NCBI GenBank assembly: GCA_910576335.1
Contig: CAJTIU010000008.1
Coordinates: 62,001 to 126,000, forward strand
From: Lachnospiraceae bacterium
GTDB lineage: Bacteria; Bacillota; Clostridia; Lachnospirales; Lachnospiraceae
Direction of reading: 5' to 3'
Length of the DNA stretch: 64,000 nt
Shown here: in pieces, positions 52,870-62,735 of the stretch
How the letters are laid out: each line of letters begins with the position of its first letter
How positions within the stretch are numbered: position 1 is the first letter of the stretch
Program-made: the position numbers and the translations under genes
Notes under the pieces: generated by a model
Database searches by the model: none
What the model was told of the DNA's origin: nothing
The model's input: the letters and a program-made list of their open reading frames with translations, nothing else

Positions 52870-54339
52870 TTATAAAATCCTGCCCACAGCAGCTTTCCAC
52901 CCCGCGTATTTTTCCTCGCGGCGTTCTCCGTCCATTTTAGGAGTATATTTCCTGCGGTTCAGTTTTTCAAAGATACTTTCATCCCAGATGCCAAGCTTCA
53001 GGCCTGAGGCATATGCCGGCCCGATTCCGGACAGTTCCTCAGAATCTGGAACCTGAACAACCGTCTCTGCAATATCGCTCTGGAACTGCATCAGGTATGC
53101 GTTCCTCGTCGGACCGCCGTCAACCCTGAGTTCTTCAACCTTTACGCCTGCATCCTCACTCATTGCCTTAAGTATGTCTGTAATCTGATAGGCGATGCAC
53201 TCCACGCCTGCCCTCACGACCTCTGCCTTTCCGGTTGTCCGCGTCATGCCAATGATCGCGGCGGATGCATGGCTGTCCCAGTATGGCGCGCCCAGTCCGG
53301 AAAATGCCGGGATAAGATACAGCGCATCGTCCTTAAGCGCTTCCCTGGCCAGCCCTTCCGTCTCTCCCGGAGAGCTGATCAGCTTCAGATCATCCTTAAG
53401 CCATGTGATCACCGCGCCCGTATAATTCAGATTTCCCTCCAGTACATAGTTCACCTTTCCGTTCATGCTCCATGCCAGGGATGTCACCACACCGTGGGTA
53501 CTCAGCACTGGTTTTTCGCCGATATTCATCATAATGGAGGAGCCTGTCCCGAAGGTTGCCTTTGTCATGCCCTCTTTTAGACAGCCCTGTCCGAAGAGGG
53601 AGCCGTGAGAATCTCCAAGAACGCCGTGTATCGGAACCGGATGCGGCAGCACGCCTTCGATATCCGTCTCTCCGAAGTTCGAATCCGAATCACACACCTC
53701 TGCCATATTTGCCGGGTCAATGCCGAACATGCGGCAGATCTCCTCATCCCATTTTAATTCAAAGATATTAAAAAGCTGTGTTCTGGAAGCATTGGAGTAA
53801 TCGGTCTTATAGGATCTTCCCTTTGTGAGCCGGAACACAAGCCAGCTGTCCACAGTTCCGTGGCACAGTTCCCCTCTGTCCGCCTTCTCCTTCGCTCCCT
53901 CCACATTTTCCAGAATCCATGCGATCTTGGATGCCGGAAAATACGGCGAAAGGTTCATCCCGGTCTTCCTCCTGATCTTTTCCGCCTCTCCCAACTTTTC
54001 AATCCGCTCACAGATCCCCGCCGCACGGGCACACTGCCACACGATCGCATTGCTGGCAGCCTCTCCCGTCTTCCTGTCCCACGCAAGAGATGTCTCCCGC
54101 TGATTACTGATCCCGATACCCGCAACCTGCGTCCTGTCAATATCCTCCGTAAGCTTCCTTACCACCTCAACCACATTCTCATATATTTCAGCCGGATTAT
54201 GCGACACCCATCCCTTTTCATTAATCATCTGCTCATGGGCCTTATCCGTACGCCGGATCAGACTCCCACTCTCATCAAAAAGCAGCGCCTTAGTTCCCTG
54301 CGTACTCTGGTCTATACTAATAATATATTTTTTCTCCAT
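52870..54339 (-). CDS. FGGY-family carbohydrate kinase (GlpK-like)
   Basis: A 489-residue two-domain sugar kinase. Start: YIISIDQSTQGTKALLFDES, the FGGY phosphate-binding loop. Middle: GIGISNQRETSLAWDRKTGE, then FGTGSSIMMNIGEKP. End: YQITDILKAMSEDAGVKVEE and LRVDGGPTRNAYLMQF. It resembles glycerol kinase in layout, but the DQSTQGTKAL loop differs from DQGTTSSRAI of GlpK and the operon is for a pentose-like sugar, so xylulose, apulose or a related ketose is possible. ATG 54339 follows AAGGAG; an open frame upstream overlaps the previous gene. Last gene of the operon. Confidence 0.82.
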   Translation of the reverse strand: MEKKYIISIDQSTQGTKALLFDESGSLIRRTDKAHEQMINEKGWVSHNPAEIYENVVEVVRKLTEDIDRTQVAGIGISNQRETSLAWDRKTGEAASNAIVWQCARAAGICERIEKLGEAEKIRRKTGMNLSPYFPASKIAWILENVEGAKEKADRGELCHGTVDSWLVFRLTKGRSYKTDYSNASRTQLFNIFELKWDEEICRMFGIDPANMAEVCDSDSNFGETDIEGVLPHPVPIHGVLGDSHGSLFGQGCLKEGMTKATFGTGSSIMMNIGEKPVLSTHGVVTSLAWSMNGKVNYVLEGNLNYTGAVITWLKDDLKLISSPGETEGLAREALKDDALYLIPAFSGLGAPYWDSHASAAIIGMTRTTGKAEVVRAGVECIAYQITDILKAMSEDAGVKVEELRVDGGPTRNAYLMQFQSDIAETVVQVPDSEELSGIGPAYASGLKLGIWDESIFEKLNRRKYTPKMDGERREEKYAGWKAAVGRIL

Positions 54340-54343
54340 CACT

Positions 54344-55228
54344 CTACTCCTTCCATCCCAGCACTTCCTCCCGGAGCGGGATGGAAGCCGTCGCCCCCTC
54401 TCTTGACACAGCAATGGCAGAAGCCTTCGCCGCAAGCCTAAGTCCCTCCGGCACCGGCATATCATCAATCACAGAGGAAATAAAATATCCGGTAAACGTA
54501 TCCCCAGCCGCCGTCGTATCCACTGCCTTCACCTTATAGATTCCCTGACGGTACTGCTCATCCTTATACTGATAAACAGACCCGTTTCCGCCCAGGGTCA
54601 AAACAACCTTAGTATCCGGATAGAGCGTTTTCAGTTTCTCCAGAATCTTTTCAGGATCCTCTTCACCAGTCACCTGGGCCCCCTCCACCTCATTTAACAG
54701 GAACATGGACACTTTACCAAAATCACACGCATCCAGCGCGCTGTCATAAGGTGAAGGATTCAAGATCACCGTCATCCCCCTCTCATACGCACTGTCAATG
54801 ATATAATCCAGCAGATTCACCTCATTCTGAAGCAGAAGAATATCCCCCTCCTCAAAACTCCCCAGAACCTCATCAACATACTCCTTCGTAATACTCCTGT
54901 TCGCCCCGCCGTAAAGCAGGATACAGTTCTGCCCGTCCTTATCCACCTGGATAATCGTATGCCCGGACTTCCCCGGAATCGTACGGATAAATTCCGCATT
55001 CACTCCGCCTCCCTTACATGCCTCAAGAAGGATGCCGCCCTCCTCTCCGATCATCCCCGCATGATACACCGGCACACCTGCCTTCGCCAGCGCAATAGAC
55101 TGATTCAGCCCCTTCCCGCCACAAAACACATTCATCCCCGAAGAAGCCAGCGTCTCCCCCGGCCTCACCATATGATCAACCGAATACACATAATCCAGAT
55201 TCAGCGACCCAAAATTCAAAACCTTCAT
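54344..55228 (-). CDS. PfkB-family (ribokinase-like) sugar kinase
   Basis: A 294-residue kinase of the ribokinase fold. It carries MVRPGETLASSGMNVFCGGK with GGKGLNQSIALAKAG (N-terminal signature) and DTTAAGDTFTGYF, with the catalytic Asp in GD and the anion hole. Between these lies the ATP site NEVNLLDY and LTLGGNGSV. Cytoplasmic. It lies between rbsD and the FGGY kinase, so the operon has two kinases. Ribose is the default substrate; the operon has a complete Rbs set but also a split transketolase. Confidence 0.88.
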   Translation of the reverse strand: MKVLNFGSLNLDYVYSVDHMVRPGETLASSGMNVFCGGKGLNQSIALAKAGVPVYHAGMIGEEGGILLEACKGGGVNAEFIRTIPGKSGHTIIQVDKDGQNCILLYGGANRSITKEYVDEVLGSFEEGDILLLQNEVNLLDYIIDSAYERGMTVILNPSPYDSALDACDFGKVSMFLLNEVEGAQVTGEEDPEKILEKLKTLYPDTKVVLTLGGNGSVYQYKDEQYRQGIYKVKAVDTTAAGDTFTGYFISSVIDDMPVPEGLRLAAKASAIAVSREGATASIPLREEVLGWKE

Positions 55229-55284
55229 TCACCCATCCACCTCCTGTTTAAATATCACCCGGGCCAGTACAGGCCTGCTTTCCC

Positions 55285-55312
55285 GATAGCACATGTGTAA
55301 AAGCCTCTATAC
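55285..55312. repeat. Fragment of the MITE seen at 44993-45157
   Basis: The minus strand of 55285-55312 reads GAGGCTTTTACACATGTGCT ATCGGGAA, matching 45089-45116. It lies at the end of rbsD and covers its stop codon region. Confidence 0.6.
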
Positions 55313-55708
55313 CGAAAACGCAACACCCGCGCGGAGAATCACATTCGGATACGGAGTAAACTCTCCAGTCCTGATAACAAACTTCACATCCCTCGTCATC
55401 CTCTTAAGCTCCACATGGCTCACCATCTTACACGGAACCCCCTCAAGCTTTCCTTCCATATAAGAAAGCAGCTCTGGATTCTTCTCCACAATCTCATCCG
55501 CCAGCGTATAAAACTCCACCACAGCCTCATCCAGCACTGCATCCATCACCTGCCGAAACGTCGGAACCCCGCCACAAAGCGCCAGATCCACAATCTCCAC
55601 ACCCTTCGGAACCGGCATCCCGCCATCCGCAATCATAAACTCATCCATATGCCCCAGCCCGGCAATCAACCCCGCCAGCTGCCTATTCATAATTCCCTGT
55701 TTCTTCAT
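55307..55708 (-). CDS. rbsD: D-ribose pyranase RbsD
   Basis: A 133-residue mutarotase that interconverts pyranose and furanose forms of the imported sugar. It reads NRQLAGLIAGLGHMDEFMIA with the catalytic His and Asp of the family (HMDEFMIADGGMPVP), and ends with TGEFTPYPNVILRAGVAF. ATG 55708 gives the usual start (MKKQGIMNRQLA); the frame is also open from GTG 55753. Its gene is separated from rbsC by about 540 bases of inserted repeats, so it may now have its own transcription. Confidence 0.9.
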   Translation of the reverse strand: MKKQGIMNRQLAGLIAGLGHMDEFMIADGGMPVPKGVEIVDLALCGGVPTFRQVMDAVLDEAVVEFYTLADEIVEKNPELLSYMEGKLEGVPCKMVSHVELKRMTRDVKFVIRTGEFTPYPNVILRAGVAFSV

Positions 55709-55777
55709 ATTATAATACACCTCTTTCCATAAATCCAAATCCCATCTCAACACATTTGTGTCAATTTTCTATTTTTG

Positions 55778-55949
55778 TTACTATTCACGGACTAACCGTC
55801 CGCTCATAGTAACGATTCGGGGCAGCATTCCAAGCTTTGCTACGCAAAAACCGCCCCTCACCCCTGCATCATGTTCTCACGGAATACCCTCGCTTCGCTG
55901 GGGCAGACCCTACGCAGCTTACGCGCATTCCTGACCCATGAATAGTAAC
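55778..55949. repeat. 172-bp GTTACTATTCACGG-family element
   Basis: Full copy, close to identical to 28983-29154 (differs at a handful of bases). One end mismatch (CCATGAATAGTAAC). Confidence 0.8.
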
Positions 55950-56006
55950 CGCTCCCTTCCGCCTTCACTCATCCCTTCCGCCCTCCTGTTACTATCCGCG
56001 CAGCCG

Positions 56007-56225
56007 GGAAATCTCCCTGTGGGCTGCCGCCCCGAAAAAAATCAAGCCCTGAAAGGACATTCAGGGGGCGCTTTTAACGGAGGTGAAATCCACCGCTTAC
56101 GGAAGCTTAGGCGCGAAGGCTCTCCTAAGCGTCTTAGCTGTAGTTAGCGGTTAGTTCACCGCAGTGTTGCCCAGTCCACTCAGGGCTTGAATTTTTTCGG
56201 GGTGGCAGCCCGCAGGGGGATTTCC
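56007..56225. repeat. 219-bp giant hairpin element
   Basis: Outer arms of about 45 bp, GGAAATCTCCCTGTGGGCTG on the left and the complement of CAGCCCGCAGGGGGATTTCC on the right, differ at only a few positions. They continue into CCCCGAAAAAA and TTCAAGCCCTG. A second pair (GGTGAA, ACCGCTAAC type) is nested inside. It could be a MITE or a structured RNA. No coding capacity. Confidence 0.65.
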
Positions 56226-56250
56226 ATCCCCCCAGCCGCCGATCTAACAA

Positions 56251-57306
56251 TTATTTATTTTCGTTTCTTGCCTGCAGCGCCATTTTTGCCTGCAGGTTCC
56301 TCTGGAACTGGTCAATGATTACCGCCACGATAATAACAAGCCCCCTGATAATCTGCTGCCAAAATTCCGTTACGCCGCACATGGTCATACCATCATTAAT
56401 CACACCGATTACAAACGCGCCGACAATCGTTCCGCCGATATTGCCAACACCGCCCGCCATAGATGTTCCGCCAAGAACAGAAGATGCAATTGCATTCATT
56501 TCCCAGGATTCACCAGTCGCCGGGTGAGCGGCCACAAGCTGGGATGTAGCGATAATACCTACCACCGCCGCACAGAATCCAGAAAAAGCATATACCCAGA
56601 TTTTCACGCGGTCAACCTTAATACCAGAAAGCTTAGAAGCCTTCTCATTTCCACCAATAGAAAGAACATGCCATCCAAACGGCGTCTTCTTAAGAACAAT
56701 TCCGGCAAAAATCGCGATAATTGCCATAATCACAACACCTACCGGAATACTCGTTCCGCCCAGGTTACTTCCGAAGAAGTTAAAGCCAGTATTTCCGAGT
56801 CCCTCGTGTCCTGCAAGCTGGGAGAAAGTAGCACCATTGGAGCGGATATTTGCAAGACCTCTCCAGATATACATCGTACCCAGTGTAGCGATGAACGGAG
56901 CCACGTTGAATTTTGTAATAATGAGACCATTGAGCATACCCATAAGTCCGCCTAACAGAACCGTGATCAGCACTAGCAGCGGCACGCTGAAATACACTGT
57001 AACACCAAACATCTTAAGGGTAAGTCCCTGTTCAATAAATCCTCCGGCAATCATTCCCGCAAGGCCCGCAACAGAGCCTACCGAGAGGTCAATACCTCCG
57101 GTAATGATGACATAGGTCATCCCCACTGCCAGGATTCCGTAGAGGGCTACGTGCTTTGCGATGGAAAGAAGCGCGCCCGCCGTCAGGAAATTGTTCGCAG
57201 TGATACTAAAAAATATAAATAATATAATTAATACGATAAATGTTCTTCCCTTCAACAGGGTCATCAGCAACTGATTATTGTTGCCTGATTTCTTTGTTCC
57301 CGCCAT
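56251..57306 (-). CDS. rbsC: RbsC-type ABC sugar permease
   Basis: A 351-residue membrane permease of the ribose/xylose/galactose family with about nine hydrophobic helices. Family signatures: TGGIDLSVGSVAGLAGMIAG (the GxDLSVG motif), VAPFIATLGTMYIWRGLAN and NAIASSVLGGTSMAGGVGNI. It forms the channel with RbsA. The gene follows rbsA by 2 bases. Compare mglC in the galactose locus, where the homologous gene is interrupted. Confidence 0.92.
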   Translation of the reverse strand: MAGTKKSGNNNQLLMTLLKGRTFIVLIILFIFFSITANNFLTAGALLSIAKHVALYGILAVGMTYVIITGGIDLSVGSVAGLAGMIAGGFIEQGLTLKMFGVTVYFSVPLLVLITVLLGGLMGMLNGLIITKFNVAPFIATLGTMYIWRGLANIRSNGATFSQLAGHEGLGNTGFNFFGSNLGGTSIPVGVVIMAIIAIFAGIVLKKTPFGWHVLSIGGNEKASKLSGIKVDRVKIWVYAFSGFCAAVVGIIATSQLVAAHPATGESWEMNAIASSVLGGTSMAGGVGNIGGTIVGAFVIGVINDGMTMCGVTEFWQQIIRGLVIIVAVIIDQFQRNLQAKMALQARNENK

Positions 57307-57308
57307 AA

Positions 57309-58859
57309 TTAACTCTCCTTTTCCGTATGATGGCCTTTGTACGAAGCCAGTACTAATGTGTCTTCCTGTATCTCATCTCCGTAAAATTCTCCGGTCTTGA
57401 TTCCATTTGAAAGGACTATGACCCTGTCCGCAATCGCTACAATCTCCTGGAGCTCTGAGGATATTACGATAATAGAGAGACCTTCCTCCGCATATTTGTT
57501 AATAATCTCGAATACCTCTGTCTTAGCGCCGATATCAATACCACGGCTCGGCTCATCCATAAGAAGGATCTTCGGCTCCGTAAGGATACCCTTCCCAATA
57601 ACTACCTTCTGCTGGTTTCCTCCTGACAGAGAGAGAATCGGCAGCTTCTTGTCCGCCACCTTAATATGGATATCCTTAATCTGCTGGTCTACCTTCTCGC
57701 CTTCCAGCTTCGAATCAAGAAGCGGCCCCTTCTTATATGTCTTCATAGCTGACAGGGAGCAGTTCTTCTCAATATCCAGTGTCTGAACCAGCCCCTGTGC
57801 CTGGCGGTCCTCAGGAATCAGCGCAAAGCCTTTGTCGATCTGCTTCGAGATTGTGGAGATGTCAAGCTTCTCACCCTCTAAGTAAATCTCTCCTGTGTGC
57901 TCTGGGTGAAGTCCCATAATACACTCAAAGATCTCAGAACGTCCCGCGCCCATAAGACCGTAGATTCCCAGAACCTCTCCTTTTTTCAGTTCGAAATTCA
58001 CATGGTCTACCAGATAGCCGCCGCCTGCCTTGGGAAGACAGAGATCCTTTACCTCAAGCACATTTTCCACCTTATTCCAGTCCACCTCACGGTCACGCTT
58101 CGGATAGGCCTTGGCGTCTCCTGTCATCTGATGCACGATCCACGGAACGTCAATATCCTTCACATCCGCGTCCGCCACATATTTTCCATCACGTAAGATC
58201 GTCACATGATCCCCGATCTGCATAATCTCTTCCAGACGGTGTGAGATATATACAATGGAAATCCCCTGGGAGGTAAGCTCCCTCATAATCTTAAAAAGGA
58301 CGTTTACCTCCTGCTGGCTTAAGGATGAAGTCGGCTCATCCATGATCAGAACCTTCAGGTCATCTGCTACCAGGTTCCGCGCAATCTCAATCATCTGCTG
58401 CTGCCCTACACGGAGCTCCCCGACCTGTGTATTCGGATCAATGGGGTGCTCTAAGCGCTCCAGCACCTTTTTCGCCGCCTCGATATGCTGCTTATTATCC
58501 AGCAGGGCGCCCTTCGTCTTCTCGCTGCCCATGAAAATATTCTGATATACATTCAGGTTCGGGAACAGGCTCAGCTCCTGGTGGATAATACCAATCCCGT
58601 GCTTCCTGGCTTCCGTTGTATTCTTAAAATATACTTCCTCCTCGCCGATATACATGGTGCCCTCGCTAGGCTGCTCAATACCGGCAATCATCTTCATAAG
58701 CGTAGACTTACCCGCGCCGTTCTCGCCGATCAGGACATTGACCTTCCCCTTAAGGAGGTCAAAGGAAACCTCGTCAAGCGCCTTTGTTCCGGGATAAATC
58801 TTGCTGATCTTCTCTGCATGGAGGAATACGTCCTCCCTGCATTTATACTTTTCTGCCAT
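57309..58859 (-). CDS. rbsA: RbsA-type ABC sugar ATPase
   Basis: A 516-residue double ATPase. First cassette: GENGAGKST, LIMDEPTSSLS. Second: GLMGAGRSEI in place of Walker A, LSGGNQQKVV, LLMDEPSRGIDIG. Typical of the sugar-uptake CUT2 type with one active site expected. Followed directly by rbsC and preceded by the DUF2291 lipoprotein gene (11-base gap). Confidence 0.93.
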   Translation of the reverse strand: MAEKYKCREDVFLHAEKISKIYPGTKALDEVSFDLLKGKVNVLIGENGAGKSTLMKMIAGIEQPSEGTMYIGEEEVYFKNTTEARKHGIGIIHQELSLFPNLNVYQNIFMGSEKTKGALLDNKQHIEAAKKVLERLEHPIDPNTQVGELRVGQQQMIEIARNLVADDLKVLIMDEPTSSLSQQEVNVLFKIMRELTSQGISIVYISHRLEEIMQIGDHVTILRDGKYVADADVKDIDVPWIVHQMTGDAKAYPKRDREVDWNKVENVLEVKDLCLPKAGGGYLVDHVNFELKKGEVLGIYGLMGAGRSEIFECIMGLHPEHTGEIYLEGEKLDISTISKQIDKGFALIPEDRQAQGLVQTLDIEKNCSLSAMKTYKKGPLLDSKLEGEKVDQQIKDIHIKVADKKLPILSLSGGNQQKVVIGKGILTEPKILLMDEPSRGIDIGAKTEVFEIINKYAEEGLSIIVISSELQEIVAIADRVIVLSNGIKTGEFYGDEIQEDTLVLASYKGHHTEKES

Positions 58860-58869
58860 ACCGCACCTC

Positions 58870-59511
58870 CTAGTTTGTCTCTAAGCGAACCGGTGTAATC
58901 AGTATTGACTCATTTCCTGATACCGTAAATGCTCCTTCAAAGGTGACGGTCTTTCCATTTAAGCCAGCAGGATCCGCCGCCTGTACAACCTCCTCGTCCA
59001 CAATGGAGTTAATGCTCTGGGAGATCGCAGCCCACTCCTGCTGATTTGTATAATCATTAAAATCAATAAAATCAAGTGAATCCCTGATGGATGAGCCCTT
59101 GTATACAGAGCCAATCTGAATCTGGATGACCTCCGGGCCGTCATAGCCGTCAAGCGTCACTGTCATGTAGCCTGCCCTTGATTCCTGGTTTACCTCTTCC
59201 ACGGTCCCCGTTCCTTTCACCACATAGCTTAACTCTCCGCTGCTCCCCATGGAATATTTCCCATACTTTTCAGCCAGTGAATTTAAGTCTCCGCCTGCTT
59301 CCGTGAGAAAATCAGACAGCTCTACTGCTTTCTCGTCCATCTCAGTCATGATATTGCTGTCCCACACACTTTTTACGTCATCACCAGCATTAAATTCCGT
59401 CACGCCGGTATATTTTCCTTCTTCTCCTATTTTAATTATCTTCATGCATCCGGTTGAAAGTGATACTGTCATCGCCAGTACCAGCCCCAGTGCTAAAATC
59501 CGTCTTTTCAT
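58870..59511 (-). CDS. DUF2291 lipoprotein of a CUT2 sugar operon
   Basis: A 213-residue lipoprotein with the lipobox-like LSTGCM, then a beta-rich body including KVTFEG-like strands (LNGKTVTFEGAFTVSGNESI). DUF2291 proteins are found in Rbs-type operons, usually beside rbsB and rbsA, and probably assist sugar capture or assembly of the transporter at the outer face. No enzymatic motif. GGAGG upstream of the ATG. Confidence 0.85.
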   Translation of the reverse strand: MKRRILALGLVLAMTVSLSTGCMKIIKIGEEGKYTGVTEFNAGDDVKSVWDSNIMTEMDEKAVELSDFLTEAGGDLNSLAEKYGKYSMGSSGELSYVVKGTGTVEEVNQESRAGYMTVTLDGYDGPEVIQIQIGSVYKGSSIRDSLDFIDFNDYTNQQEWAAISQSINSIVDEEVVQAADPAGLNGKTVTFEGAFTVSGNESILITPVRLETN

Positions 59512-59640
59512 GGCAACCTCCTCTGCCTCATATGCCTGTTTCTGTAACGTATACCCATCCGGGCATCACATAATTCCTGCCCCTGACGGGGCGGGCGGAC
59601 TATCGTCCGATAAGGTATAACCGATTGGTTCCTTCCCTCT

Positions 59641-59650
59641 GTAACGTTAC
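59641..59650. promoter_or_regulatory. GTAACGTTAC palindrome, candidate LacI-type operator
   Basis: A perfect 10-bp palindrome in the leader between rbsB and the DUF2291 gene, with a related TGTAACGTATAC at about 59547 and a GTTACCGGTTAA further on. The central CG and spacing are typical of LacI-family sites. No regulator gene lies in the window. Confidence 0.4.
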
Positions 59651-59760
59651 CCTCTAATACTTTCCGGTAACTGCTCCGTACCTTCGCAGTTACACTTTTC
59701 GTTACCGGTTAAGCAATAAGCAGCAACACAGTAACTTCATTTCCCGCATAAGAATCTGCA

Positions 59761-59800
59761 AAAGGGGCGGAGCCCCGCGTAAAACGTTGCGCCGCCCCTT
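59761..59800 (-). terminator. Attenuating terminator downstream of rbsB
   Basis: On the minus strand the arms AAGGGGCGG and CCGCCCCTTTT form a strong stem followed by T's. It would leave rbsB more abundant than the downstream DUF2291-rbsAC genes. Confidence 0.65.
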
Positions 59801-59820
59801 CTTACTTTTGTCTGCAAAAA

Positions 59821-60954
<1,134 letters not shown>

Positions 60955-60974
60955 TTATTTATAATCATTTCCTT

Positions 60975-61907
60975 TTATTTTATCGCTTCGGCCGCCGCTT
61001 TCGCGATGCCTTCTGCATTTAATCCGTAATGGTTAAATACCTCTTTTGAGGTTCCTGTGATGACCGGTGCATCCGGAAGCGCCAGGTTTATGACCTTTCT
61101 CGGGCACTCGCCTGCGACTACCTGGCTGACCATGGAGCCAAGTCCGCCGTACGGAGCATGCTCTTCCACTGTAATGACTGCCTTTGCTCCTTTAGCCGCC
61201 TTAACAATTGCTTCCTTATCTAACGGCTTTACACAGTACATATCTACCACTGTGGCGCTGATTCCCTGCTCCTTTAAGATTGCCGCTGCATCCACTGCCG
61301 GCTTTACCATCTCGCCGCAGGCGATAATCGCCACGTCTGTTCCCTCTGTGACAAAGGTTGCTTTATCCATCTCAAAGGGAACATTTCCTTCCTCATACAC
61401 ATCATCCACTGCGTTTCTTCCGACGCGGATGTAGGCTGTCTTGTCATCCTGAATCAGCTCCTTCATCAGGCACTCTGTCTGAAGCCTGTCGCTTGGGAGG
61501 TACACTCTCATATTCGGTACTGCTGCCATGGCTGCAATATCCTGTGCGGAGTGATGGCTCATTCCCAGTGCGCCGTAGCTGACGCCGCCGCTGATTCCGA
61601 TGAGCTTCACATTCGTATTAGAATATGCCGCGTCCACCTTACACTGCTCATAGCTTCTTGTGGACAGGAAGCATGCTGGAGATACTGCATAAGGCTTCTT
61701 ACCGCATTTTGCAAGTCCTGCGGAAATGCTTACCAGGTTCTGCTCCGCAATTCCAGTCTCCACGAACTGGCCGGGAAGCTCATTTGCAAATGGGGTGAAG
61801 GAAGCACTTCCTCTTGAATCGCTGCAGAGCGCCACGATATCCTTATCCTTTTTTGCTGCCTCAAGCAGTACGTCACATATTACCTGTTTGTTTGCGATCT
61901 TAGCCAT
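60975..61907 (-). CDS. Transketolase, C-terminal subunit
   Basis: A 310-residue pyrimidine-binding and C-terminal half of a split transketolase: ELPGQFVETGIAEQNLVSIS with the ThDP Glu, then SVGYGALGMSHHSAQDIAAM-like loop (GGVSYGALGMSHHSAQDIAA) and VRVGRNAV-type domain. It forms a heterodimeric ThDP enzyme with the preceding gene, transferring two-carbon units. GGAGGCGG precedes ATG 61907; the genes overlap by 8 bases. Split transketolases of this kind occur in pentose and apiose operons. Confidence 0.88.
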   Translation of the reverse strand: MAKIANKQVICDVLLEAAKKDKDIVALCSDSRGSASFTPFANELPGQFVETGIAEQNLVSISAGLAKCGKKPYAVSPACFLSTRSYEQCKVDAAYSNTNVKLIGISGGVSYGALGMSHHSAQDIAAMAAVPNMRVYLPSDRLQTECLMKELIQDDKTAYIRVGRNAVDDVYEEGNVPFEMDKATFVTEGTDVAIIACGEMVKPAVDAAAILKEQGISATVVDMYCVKPLDKEAIVKAAKGAKAVITVEEHAPYGGLGSMVSQVVAGECPRKVINLALPDAPVITGTSKEVFNHYGLNAEGIAKAAAEAIK

Positions 61908-62733
61908 GAAGCGCCGCCTCCTTTCCTGCTGCCAGATCTTTTCTGATCTGCTCAAGCTCTTCTGCGTTCGGTACCTTGTGATGCCAGTTTGCCTTATTCT
62001 CCATAACGGAAGAGCCCTTGCCCTTCACGGTATTTGCAATGAGTACAGTCGGTTTTCCCTTCGTCTCCTTCGCACTGTCAAATGCTGTCTTAAGCTGGTC
62101 GATGTCATTTCCGTCCGCCACGTCGATGACGTTCCATCCGAAGGAGCGGAATCTCTCGTGCAGGTCATCGTGCGCCATAACATCCTCGGTGTTCCCGGAG
62201 ATCTGCAGACGGTTCCTGTCTACCACTGCACAGAGGTTGTCAAGCTTATAGTGGCTTGCCGCCATAGCGCCTTCCCATACAGTACCCTCTGCCAGCTCGC
62301 CGTCTCCCATAACGGTATACACCCTGTAGTCATTTTCATCCATCTTCCCGGCAAGAGCCATGCCCACACTGACCGGAAGTCCATGTCCGAGGGAGCCGGA
62401 GTTCATCTCAATTCCCGGGAGCTTGTTGTTCGGGTGTCCGATAAACTGGGAGCCGAACTTACTGAACTCGGCGATCACATCCTTGATGTCAAAGAAGCCC
62501 TTCTTCGCCAGAACCGCATAGTATGCTTCCACGGAATGCCCCTTGCTCATGATAAACTTGTCCCTGTCCGGATCATCCATATTTTCCGGGCTGATGTTCA
62601 TCTGATCAAAGTAAATCTCTGTTAGAATCTCCATCACACTCATGTCGCCGCCGATGTGTCCAGCCTTGCCTTCCACGATCATGTCGATTACATTTTCCCT
62701 TAACTCGTAAGCTAATGCCTTCAAATTCTCCAT
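61900..62733 (-). CDS. Transketolase, N-terminal (ThDP-binding) subunit
   Basis: A 277-residue half carrying the ThDP diphosphate site: GHIGGDMSVMEILTEIYFDQ with HSVEAYYA, then GDGELAEGTVWEGAMAASHY, GDG...N motif with NRLQIS. It precedes the C-terminal half. ATG 62733 (after GAGGAGA) is preferred over 62739, which overlaps the stop of the isomerase gene. Together they make one full transketolase of about 590 residues. Confidence 0.88.
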   Translation of the reverse strand: MENLKALAYELRENVIDMIVEGKAGHIGGDMSVMEILTEIYFDQMNISPENMDDPDRDKFIMSKGHSVEAYYAVLAKKGFFDIKDVIAEFSKFGSQFIGHPNNKLPGIEMNSGSLGHGLPVSVGMALAGKMDENDYRVYTVMGDGELAEGTVWEGAMAASHYKLDNLCAVVDRNRLQISGNTEDVMAHDDLHERFRSFGWNVIDVADGNDIDQLKTAFDSAKETKGKPTVLIANTVKGKGSSVMENKANWHHKVPNAEELEQIRKDLAAGKEAALHG

Positions 62734-62735
62734 TA

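Noticed and set aside
53860-54441. 193-residue plus-strand frame
   Set aside because: Shadow of the FGGY and PfkB kinase genes.
61726-62625. 299-residue plus-strand frame
   Set aside because: Antisense shadow of the transketolase genes, which show clear motifs on the minus strand.
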